DNA of 11,127 bases from Leptolyngbyaceae cyanobacterium SM1_3_5 (lineage in GTDB: Bacteria > Cyanobacteriota > Cyanobacteriia > Elainellales > Elainellaceae): the NCBI GenBank assembly GCA_012031475.1, contig JAAUTJ010000096.1, positions 1 through 11,127 of the forward strand, given 5' to 3'. The notes beneath the pieces are model-generated. The model saw nothing but the letters and a program-made list of their open reading frames with translations, was not told where the DNA came from and did not search any database. This document shows, piece after piece, positions 1 through 6,388 of this stretch (position 1 is the stretch's first letter; the number at the start of each line of letters is the position of its first letter). A program made the translations under genes and the position numbers.

Positions 1-2
1 GA

Positions 3-1342
3 GCGGGTAAAACCACGCTGGGACTGCATTTTTTGACAGCAGGCATTGCCAACGGCGAATCCGTTTTGTTTATTACGCTGGCCGAAACCGTTGCCCAACT
101 GCGAAGAACGGCGGCAGGATTGGGGTTTGACGCGGAGGGCATCCACTTTCTTGACCTCAGCCCCACGTCCGAATTTTTTGCCCAGGTGCAGACCTACGAC
201 ATTTTTTCGCCCGCCGAAGTCGAACGCGAACCGACGACCCAGCGGATTGTAGAGCAGGTTGAAACCCTGAAGCCACAGCGGATTTTCATTGACTCAATGA
301 CGCAGTTTCGCTATCTCGCGATCGATACTTTTCAGTTTCGCAAGCAGGTGTTGTCGTTTCTGCGATATCTGGTTGAGCAGGACGTGACGGTGCTGTTTAC
401 CTCGGAACACAGTGTCGAAGCGCCCGATGATGATTTGCAGTTCATGAGCGATGGCGTTCTAAATTTAGAGTTTTAATCGGGGGCGATCGCACCCTTTCGA
501 TCTCGAAGTTTCGCGGCGGGGATTTTCGCGACGGAAATCACAGTTTTCGCCTCACCAGCAGCGGAATACAGCTTTTTCCGCGCTTGCTGCCCGACGCCTT
601 TGAGCGCACCTTCACCATGCAGGCGATTTCCTCTGGCATTCCCGAAATTGACGAACTGCTGCACGGCGGCATTGAGCGCAGCACGATCACGATCGTCAGC
701 GGACCAAGCGGCGTCGGCAAAAGCACTTTGGGGCTTCAGTTTATGAAAGAAGCCGCCGGACGCGGAGAGCGATCGGTGATCTACACCTTTGAGGAGAATA
801 AAGAAACGCTGCTGAGCCGTGCTGAAAGCATTAATGTTCCGGTTCACGCCATGCAGGAGCGGGATACGTTGGCGATCGTGCAAATTGAACCGCTGCACTA
901 CACGCCCGACGAATTTGCCAACCTGGTGCGGCAGGAAGTGGAGCAGCAGCAGGCGCGAATCGTGATGATCGACAGCGTGTCGGGCTACCGACTCTCCGTC
1001 CGGGGAGAAGACCTAACGCCTCACCTTCATGCGCTGTGTAAATATCTGCAAAATATGGGGGTTGCCGTCCTGCTGATCAACGAAGTTGAAGCGATTACAG
1101 GCGAATTTCGAGCCACTGAAATTGGGATTAGCTACTTGGCCGACACGATTATCTTTCTGCGCTATCTGGAGATACGCGGCGAACTGCGACGAGCGATCGG
1201 CGTTCTCAAAAAGCGGATGAGCGATTTTGAGAAGACCCTGCGCGAATTTCAAATCACTCGCTATGGGCTGAAGGTCGGCAGTCCGCTCAGCCAGCTTCGA
1301 GGCATCCTGACGGGTGTACCCGAACTGCTAGACGGTGACTAA
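3..1342 (+). CDS. KaiC-like double-domain RecA/P-loop ATPase, 5'-partial and frameshifted
   Basis: A KaiC-family ATPase with two RecA-type domains, probably a signalling protein acting with the kinase that follows. The window opens inside the first Walker A motif (AGKTTLGLHF), so the N-terminus is missing. Domain 1 runs in frame from 3 to a TAA at 474-476 and has a Walker B (RIFIDS). The reading then continues one frame back: an LSISKFRGGDFR linker (494 onward) leads to domain 2, with Walker A GPSGVGKST, a tandem glutamate pair in TFEENKE and Walker B IVMIDS. One extra T in the T run at 471-474 would join the halves as LEF-LIGGDRTLS, giving about 446 visible residues. Domain 1 has LAET where the catalytic glutamate pair is expected, so it is weaker there. 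A caller that does not repair the shift would report 33-476 and 584-1342 (TTG start) separately. It is not core KaiC: the linker and the phosphosite region differ (see findings). Confidence 0.88.
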
Positions 1343-1345
1343 GCT

Positions 1346-2440
1346 ATGAACCGCATTTTGATCTTTGTGGAGCAAGCGGAAAATCGCCGCCTCCTGGCCG
1401 AGTGGCTGGGGCGCTATTACGAAGTTGTGGTGGGAGAATCAGCGGTGCAGGCCGGAAAAGCCGTGCCGCTGCTGGACGAACCGTTTGACCTGTGCATTCT
1501 GGATGGGGCAGCCCTGCATCATTTGCGGGAATGGGTGCAGGCCAGAAAGCAAGCCGAGCAGCCTGTGTTTTTGCCCGTTTTGCTGATTACACTGCGGGCG
1601 GATGTCAAACTGCTGACGCGACATTTGTGGAAAACGGTGGATGAACTGATTGGCAACCCGATCGAAAAGCTGGAGTTGCAGGCGCGAGTCGAAATGCTGC
1701 TGCGATCGCGGCGGCTCTCGCTTCAGCTTCAGGCGGCACTGGAGCAAGAGCGCGAACTGAAAGAACTCAAAACGCGCTTTGTTTCAATGGTTTCTCACGA
1801 ATTTCGCAATCCGCTCAACATTATTTCTGGATTTGCTCAACTGCTAGAACAGCGCGACCTGCCGCCCGATCGCCGCGCCGATTTTTTCTTGCGAATCAGA
1901 AAAGCAGTTCAGGCCATGACCGCTTTGCTCGATGACGTGCTGGCCTTTGGCAAAGTCGAAGCTAGCGTGTTCGCAGCCAGCCCTGTGCCACTGGCGATCG
2001 CGCCATTCTGCCGCAAATTAATTGAAGAAATCAAAGTCAGCATGGGAACCGATCACACCGTTGAATTTGCCTGTGAAACTGAATGCGCCCTGGCCTGCAT
2101 CAATGAAGCGATGCTGCGGCAAGTCCTGACCAATCTGCTCTCCAACGCGATCAAATATTCTGCGCCTCAAACCACCGTGCGGCTGAAATTGCAATGTGAC
2201 GCAGAAACAGCCGTGCTTCAAGTACAAGATGAAGGCATCGGCATTTCCCCTGCCGATCAAGCTCGCCTGTTTGAATCGTTCTTCCGCGCCAGCAATGTCG
2301 GCACAATTCCAGGAACGGGATTGGGGCTGGCGATCGTGAAACAGGTGATTGAAAAGTCAGGTGGAGCGATCGCCGTCACCAGTGCGGTGGACGTTGGAAC
2401 CACATTCACCGTCACGCTGCCGCTGAATCGCGAAGCCTAA
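1346..2440 (+). CDS. Histidine kinase with degenerate N-terminal receiver domain
   Basis: A 364-residue cytoplasmic two-component kinase with no membrane segment. Residues 1-118 fold like a response-regulator receiver. Asp53 (CILDGAA) sits at the phosphoacceptor position, but the usual acidic pair after strand 1 is replaced by VEQAE, and the conserved Lys before Pro is Asn104 (LIGNPIEKLEL). A helical linker (about 120-145) leads to HisKA with His151 in VSHEFRNPL. HATPase_c follows: N box LTNLLSNAIKYS (263-267), G1 DEGIGI (295-300), F box FESFFRA, and G2 GTGLGLAIVK. The kinase core therefore looks fully competent, while the receiver looks unable to do normal Mg-dependent phosphoryl chemistry. 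The ATG lies 3 bases after the stop of the KaiC-like gene, which suggests one operon with translational coupling. No regulator gene with an output domain is visible nearby, so the target is unknown. Confidence 0.93.
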   Translation: MNRILIFVEQAENRRLLAEWLGRYYEVVVGESAVQAGKAVPLLDEPFDLCILDGAALHHLREWVQARKQAEQPVFLPVLLITLRADVKLLTRHLWKTVDELIGNPIEKLELQARVEMLLRSRRLSLQLQAALEQERELKELKTRFVSMVSHEFRNPLNIISGFAQLLEQRDLPPDRRADFFLRIRKAVQAMTALLDDVLAFGKVEASVFAASPVPLAIAPFCRKLIEEIKVSMGTDHTVEFACETECALACINEAMLRQVLTNLLSNAIKYSAPQTTVRLKLQCDAETAVLQVQDEGIGISPADQARLFESFFRASNVGTIPGTGLGLAIVKQVIEKSGGAIAVTSAVDVGTTFTVTLPLNREA

Positions 2441-2509
2441 AGCGATCGATCGCTGTTCAGCAGATTTCTTGCACAAATTCTCGATCGCGAAGCTTGCGGA
2501 ACGGTATCG

Positions 2510-2544
2510 CCCCCTAGATCGCCCCTGAATGGAGGACTTTGAAG
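2510..2544 (+). repeat. Remnant of a C/G-rich dispersed repeat, copy 1
   Basis: In the 213-base spacer between the kinase and the DUF3288-type gene lies a C-rich half (ccccctagatc), a short centre, and a G-rich half ending ggaggactttgaag. It resembles the CCCCC...GGGGGACTTTGAA elements I recall as dispersed in many filamentous cyanobacterial genomes. About 24 of 35 bases match copy 2 at 3673-3707, including an unbroken match through the shared end actttgaag. Apart from this element and HIP1-type sites (a 14-base palindrome of them follows the kinase stop at 2441-2454), I see nothing else in the spacer. Confidence 0.5.
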
Positions 2545-2653
2545 CTCAATCTGGGCAATTTTAAGGCGCATTTGATTGATGCAAGCGGTCTGGCGATCGC
2601 ACCCCGCCCCAAATCAGGTACGATCGCTTCTCAATCTCTAGAGTTTTCAATTT

Positions 2654-2968
2654 ATGGCTAGCGAATCCAGTTCACCCGCTCAAGACTCCAAAACCAAAGA
2701 TCAGCAGCATCCGCTTTGGCGCAGCGATCGCGAAATTGTCAACTCGCTGCTGAACGGCGAACCCGACGACTACAATTTGGTAGAACTGGCGCGACTGTGC
2801 ATTCGCTACCAGGGATTTCCCGGTGCGCGAGACATTCAGACGGATCTCAAGCGCGTTTTGGCACAGTGGGAATTTACCGAGGCAAGCCTGTTCGATCGCA
2901 CCCGTCAAATTCACCAAGCCGCGCAGGTGTATCGCGGGCGGGGCAGTCAGCGCGAAGATTGGAGCTAG
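2654..2968 (+). CDS. DUF3288-type cyanobacterial small protein
   Basis: A soluble protein of 104 residues that I recognise as the cyanobacterial DUF3288 family, whose function is unknown. After a short polar, probably flexible N-terminus (residues 1-17) come the family's conserved blocks: KDQQHP near residue 15, DREIVNSLL, DYNLVELARLCIRYQGFPGARDI in the middle (written here only to mark the block around residues 40-61), and a C-terminal helical stretch with LFDRTRQIH. There is no signal peptide or membrane segment. The ATG is preceded by a weak tagag; a TACGAT at 2619-2624 could be a -10 box, but no -35 is visible. It is transcribed in the same direction as its neighbours, with more than 200 bases on each side, so it is probably monocistronic. 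Family assignment is from memory of the conserved blocks, without a search. Confidence 0.82.
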   Translation: MASESSSPAQDSKTKDQQHPLWRSDREIVNSLLNGEPDDYNLVELARLCIRYQGFPGARDIQTDLKRVLAQWEFTEASLFDRTRQIHQAAQVYRGRGSQREDWS

Positions 2969-2988
2969 CGTCGCCGCTTCAGAGGGAT

Positions 2989-2998
2989 GTGATAGGAT
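2989..2998 (+). promoter_or_regulatory. Candidate extended -10 promoter for the RsbW-like gene
   Basis: The sequence gTGaTAGGAT has a TGn extension directly before a TAGGAT hexamer. There is no good -35 about 17 bases upstream, which is tolerable for an extended -10. If used, transcription would begin near 3004 and leave a leader of about 170 bases before the GTG start at 3175. This is a pattern match only. Confidence 0.3.
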
Positions 2999-3174
2999 GA
3001 TCGTGGAGGTGTGGAAAACACTACCTCGCCCAGGGAATCGTCATCTGCTGCGGTTTGCGGGGATTTTGCTCACGTTAAGCCGTCCTCTTGAAGCATCGCT
3101 GGTTTCAAACAGGCGCAACTGCGTCGAGTCAAAGAAACCGTCCAACTTGTTCATCTAAAGCTGTGAGGTTTCTT

Positions 3175-3621
3175 GTGCTTGCTATCTCGCTGCGTCCGAG
3201 CGGGCGCAAGTGGGGCACTGTCAGCTTTGCCTCCACCTTGCACCTCTGCCCGGTTCTAGATTTGCTGCTGGCCGAAGTTCCAGCCTGCTGTCGCGAAGAT
3301 GTACGCCTTGGTTTACAAGAAGCGCTGGTGAATGCCGCCAAACACGGCAACAAGCTTGACCCCAACAAAACAGTTGCAGTGGAGTTCTTCTCAGTCGAAG
3401 GCCAATACTGGTGGATCATCTCCGACCAGGGTTCAGGTTTCACGCCCGCCTGCTGCTGCTCGATCGATCCCATCCAGCCCAGCACATACGAGGTTGATGA
3501 ATGCGGTCGTGGCCTGTTCATCCTCCATCAAGTTTTTGATCAAGTGCTGTGGAACCAGCAGGGAACCGAACTGCGACTCTGCAAAGAAGTCAAGCCCCGC
3601 CGTTTGTCGCTGCTGAGATAG
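3175..3621 (+). CDS. RsbW-like anti-sigma factor / serine-protein kinase (HATPase_c_2)
   Basis: A single-domain GHKL ATPase of 148 residues in the RsbW/SpoIIAB group. Members bind sigma factors or phosphorylate anti-anti-sigma (STAS) partners; the partner here is not visible. The N box is EALVNAAKHGN (Glu49, Asn53, His57), G1 is SDQGSGF (Asp84, Gly86, Gly88), and G2 is GRGLFIL (111-117). I chose the GTG at 3175 because GAGG at 3165-3168 sits 6 bases upstream and because the product then begins LAISLRPSGRKWGT, as I remember cyanobacterial relatives doing. The same frame is open back to a TTG at 3088, with another GTG at 3163, but that extension does not look like the family. The protein carries eight cysteines, including three in a row at 93-95 in the ATP-lid region. 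Confidence 0.83.
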   Translation: MLAISLRPSGRKWGTVSFASTLHLCPVLDLLLAEVPACCREDVRLGLQEALVNAAKHGNKLDPNKTVAVEFFSVEGQYWWIISDQGSGFTPACCCSIDPIQPSTYEVDECGRGLFILHQVFDQVLWNQQGTELRLCKEVKPRRLSLLR

Positions 3622-3672
3622 TGAACCTAGAGCGTGGCTTAGAATTTCTTGCTTCGATAATAATTTGGTTTG

Positions 3673-3707
3673 TCCCATAAATCCTCCACTGGTGGGGGAC
3701 TTTGAAG
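3673..3707 (+). repeat. Remnant of the C/G-rich dispersed repeat, copy 2
   Basis: The element reads from tcccataaatcc through a tight stem (cctccac / gtggggg, with one G-T pair) to actttgaag. It matches copy 1 at 2510-2544 at about 24 of 35 positions, with the G-rich end best kept. The flank ggaagtctccccgctcgtag, on the 3' side, resembles further material that often accompanies such repeats. It lies between genes, like copy 1. It could act as a weak stem-loop after the RsbW-like gene, but there is no T tract. Confidence 0.5.
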
Positions 3708-3765
3708 CGGCTGGAAGTCTCCCCGCTCGTAGAAAGGAAGGCTGCCAAGGCTTTGAAAGTACACT

Positions 3766-3801
3766 TGACACCCACAGATTGACTGACACCTACAGATCGA
3801 C
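3766..3801 (+). repeat. 18-base tandem direct repeat, two units
   Basis: Two abutting units, TGACACCCACAGATTGAC (3766-3783) and TGACACCTACAGATCGAC (3784-3801), differ at two positions. There is no third unit on either side. Abutting direct repeats at this spacing could be tandem binding sites for a regulator, or simply slippage; the sequence does not decide. They lie about 215 bases before the peptidase start. Confidence 0.75.
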
Positions 3802-4014
3802 CCTTTTGGGAGTCCAGAGGGCAGCCCCTAGATGGGGTTAGAGGTTTGTGTGGAGGTGTCCCTGTCCTTCGGTTCGGAAAAGCAAGAGAAATCCAAAAGT
3901 CGATCGATTCACGACTCCAAAGTCGATCGCCCCTCAAAAACCATCCCGATCTGGAACCAAACCCGCGAGAATGCTAGTCTAGCTGCCAAATCGCTACACT
4001 CCACCTCGCTCCTT

Positions 4015-4921
4015 ATGAACACACGCCTGAAAAGCTGGCTCAAATCCATCCGCCCGTTCACCCGATCGCTCTGGTCACACAAAATTCTCGTCAGCCTCGT
4101 GCTGGGATCGATCGCCCTCCTCACCTGGCTGACACCCGCCCAAGCTTTTCAGGTGCAGGCGAACCCCACCAACCCCCAGCTTGGCGACACGATTTCCGTT
4201 ATCGTTCCGGCTGAAGGAAACGCCGCGCCCACCGTCACACTTGGCGATCGCACCTACCCGTCCTACCCGATTTCAGGCAACCGCTACCGCGCCTTTGTGC
4301 CGACTAGCCCCGCTCGATCGCCCCGGACGGCTAGATTTGCGCGTCAATCGCGGCAGCGAAACCCAAGCGATCGCCTTGAATCTGCGGAATCGATCGTTTC
4401 CCACCCAGCGAATTACGGTGCGCGGCGGCGGATCAGACGGAACCGATTTTGAGATGAATCGCGTCGCTCAGTTTCGCGAAGTGCGATCGCCGCAAAAACT
4501 TTGGAGCGGCGCAATGGTGCGTCCCAATCGCGGCGAAGTCAGTTCCGTGTATGGCGTCCGGCGCTACTACAACGGCGTATTCGCCCAAAACTACTATCAT
4601 CGGGGCGTGGACTATGCAGGCGGCAGCGGATCACCAATTCTAGCTCCGGCAGCGGGTCGCGTTGTGCTGGTCGGTCGCGTCGCGGATGGCTTTCGGCTGC
4701 ACGGGAACACGATCGGCATCGATCACGGGCAGGGCGTTTCCAGCATTTTCATTCACCTCAGCCGAATTGACGTGCAAGAAGGCGACACGGTGCAGGCCGG
4801 ACAGACGATCGGGACGTTGGGCGCAACAGGTTCTGCCACAGGCCCGAACCTGCACTGGGGACTGTATGTGAACGGGGTTGCGGTCGATCCGGTTCCCTGG
4901 CGCAACAGCGGCTTCGAGTAG
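4015..4921 (+). CDS. Secreted M23-family peptidase (LytM/NlpD-like), frameshifted
   Basis: A murein-hydrolase-type protein for the periplasm or cell wall. The ATG at 4015 gives a charged N-terminus, a hydrophobic segment (about 24-40) and a signal-peptidase site after AQA (residue 44). A beta-rich domain, which I take as N-terminal and non-catalytic, follows. The frame then breaks: YRAFVPTSP continues one base later as LDRPGRLDLRV, so one extra C in the run 4308-4311 accounts for it. Repaired length is about 301 residues. The peptidase domain shows YYHRGVDYAG (the HxxxD zinc motif), SIFIHLS and GPNLHWGLY, ending in VDPVPW. In the last motif the first His of the usual HxH is Asn (4847-4849). 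Unrepaired, the frames are 4015-4452 (also open upstream to 3832) and about 4181-4921. Targets and regulation are not visible. Confidence 0.87.
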
Positions 4922-4944
4922 ATCGAATCTCGATGGATCTACTC
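4916..4944 (+). terminator. Stem-loop over the peptidase stop codon, terminator-like but without a T tract
   Basis: A perfect 9-bp inverted repeat, gagtagatc (4916-4924) and gatctactc (4936-4944), with an 11-base loop. The TAG stop (4919-4921) lies inside the 5' arm. No run of T follows, so intrinsic termination would be weak; it may protect the 3' end instead. Confidence 0.45.
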
Positions 4945-4966
4945 AAATCGTCAGAGGCATTGTGCA

Positions 4967-5027
4967 GGGCAGCAGCGTATCTTGGTAGGCAATCCGTGTT
5001 AAGAAAGTCTAAGAAGCGCTGCTGCCC
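4967..5027 (+). promoter_or_regulatory. 11-bp inverted repeat just upstream of the efflux adaptor start
   Basis: Perfect GC-rich arms, gggcagcagcg (4967-4977) and cgctgctgccc (5017-5027), enclose 39 bases. The 3' arm ends 6 bases before the ATG at 5034, which has no Shine-Dalgarno sequence of its own. In RNA the stem would cover the initiation region; in DNA it could be two half-sites for a regulator. No promoter was confidently placed in or before it. Confidence 0.55.
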
Positions 5028-5033
5028 CTACCT

Positions 5034-6378
5034 ATGTCAACCGCGATCGCTCGGATACGCCTCAATTGCCGCCAGTCGATCGCCGGGAGCTTCCTCACCC
5101 TCGGTCTGTTGCTGAGCGGCTGCAATTTCATTCCCGCTGGTGAAGCCCAAACCCAGCCGCCCGCGCAAGGAGAGCAATCACCCGCCGTCGATGCCCAAGT
5201 TGCCCAAACGGGCAGCGTCGAGAACGACCCGGAATATACAGGAACGACGCGCCCCTACCGCGAAGTGTCGCTGCGATCGCAAGTCACAGGCCAACTGGTG
5301 AATCTCACGGTTGACGTGGGCGATTCGGTGCAGCAGGGACAAACGATCGGTCAGCTTGACGGCGAAACGCTTCGCGCCGCCGTCCTGGAAGCTCAAGCCG
5401 AAGTTGCCGCCCGCGAATCGGACGTTGCCAGCGCTCAAGCCGAAGTCAACAACGCCGCCACGCAGGTGAGTCAGGCCGAACTGGAACTGGCACAGGCGCG
5501 ATCGGATGCCGATCGATTCGGGCAGCTTTTTCGCAGCGGTGCGATCCCCGAACAGCAATATGAAACGAGCCTAACGGCTGTCGGAACCGCTCAGCAGGCA
5601 GTGCGATCGGCTCAGGCCACCGTCCGAACTCGTCAGCAGGCCGTCGCCGCTGCTCAACGTCGGGTGCAGGCGCAGCAGGCCGCCGTCGCGCAGTTGCAGA
5701 AGCAGCAGTCTTTTCGCCGTTTTGACTTCGCCCGTCACCGGGGTCGTGCTAGAGCGCGTTACAGAACCCGGAAATTTGGCGCAGGTCGGCAGCGAAATCC
5801 TTAAGCTGGGCGATTTCAGTCAGGTGAAAGTCGTCGTGCAGGTTTCAGAACTGGAGCTTGCCAACATTCGCCAAAATCAAACGGCTCAGGTGCGACTGGA
5901 TGCGTTTGGCGATCGCACCTTCACCGGACGAGTGACGCGGATCTCGCCCGCCGCCGATCCCCAAGCTCGTCTGATCCCCATTGAAGTGACGATCCCGAAT
6001 GTCGATCGCCAGATTGGAAGCGGCCTGCTTGCTCGCGTCCAGTTTACGCAGCCCGGAGCCGATCGCGTCGTGATCCCCGAATCGGCTTTGCAAGAATCGG
6101 GCGATCGCGGCGGAGCGCCTGCCGGACAATCTGGCTCAGCGCAATCCGCCGACGCTCAATCCGATCAGCCGCCAACCGAGGGCAGAATTTTTGTCGTCAA
6201 CCGCAGCGGCGAAGCGGCCACCGTGACCGAGCGGACGGTGCGACTGGGCGATCGATCGGACGGTCAGGTGGAAGTGATTTCTGGCCTCAAGGCTGGAGAA
6301 TCGATCGTGGTTCGCAGCAGCGGCGAACTGCAAAACGGCGCAGCCGTGCGACTGAGCATCATTTCAGAAAACTCTTAA
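5034..6378 (+). CDS. RND efflux periplasmic adaptor lipoprotein (HlyD/MFP family), frameshifted
   Basis: Membrane-fusion subunit of a tripartite efflux pump, linking the permease encoded next to an outer-membrane channel. A lipoprotein signal peptide ends in the lipobox LSGC, with Cys30 as the lipidation site. The first half of the lipoyl domain (VTGQLVNLTVDVGDSVQQGQ) is followed by a long Ala/Gln-rich coiled-coil hairpin of about 120 residues. The frame breaks at the T run 5711-5714: removing one T turns the reading into QQSFAVLTSPVTGVVLERV, which restores the second lipoyl half (GNLAQVGSEILKLGD), the beta-barrel (QTAQVRLDAFGDRTFTGRV) and the membrane-proximal domain. Repaired length is about 447 residues. 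Unrepaired frames are 5034-5804 and 5722-6378. The permease start lies 10 bases downstream, so the two form an operon. Substrate is not predictable from sequence. Confidence 0.9.
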
Positions 6379-6388
6379 ATCCGAACCG

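Larger units (their letters stand above)
3622..4014. other. Gene-free stretch between the RsbW-like gene and the M23 peptidase gene
   Basis: About 390 bases with no credible gene. It holds copy 2 of the dispersed repeat, an 18-base tandem direct repeat (3766-3801), and a small CCCC-TAGAT-GGGG hairpin (3825-3837). TTGACA at 3765-3770 resembles a -35 box but has no matching -10. TGCTAGTCT, ending about 30 bases before the peptidase ATG, could be an extended -10 for that gene. No T-rich terminator follows the RsbW-like stop. Confidence 0.5.

Noticed and set aside
473..898. Long minus-strand frame across the KaiC-like gene, and many similar ones over the RND genes.
   Set aside because: They are shadows of clearly recognised plus-strand proteins and show no family features.
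2969..3174. A known structured RNA (6S, SRP, RNase P or riboswitch) in the RsbW-like leader.
   Set aside because: None of the conserved cores I know is present; only short weak stems are seen.
3639..3764. Minus-strand GTG frame of 41 codons with a protein-like composition (FYERGDFQPL... ending RSKKF).
   Set aside because: It overlaps the dispersed repeat, has no recognisable family or ribosome site, and similar peptides arise from such repeats.
3766..3801. Possible CRISPR repeats.
   Set aside because: Units abut with no spacer and there are only two.
3832..4014. Upstream extension of the M23 peptidase frame.
   Set aside because: The ATG at 4015 is followed by a proper signal peptide; the extension is polar and would bury it.
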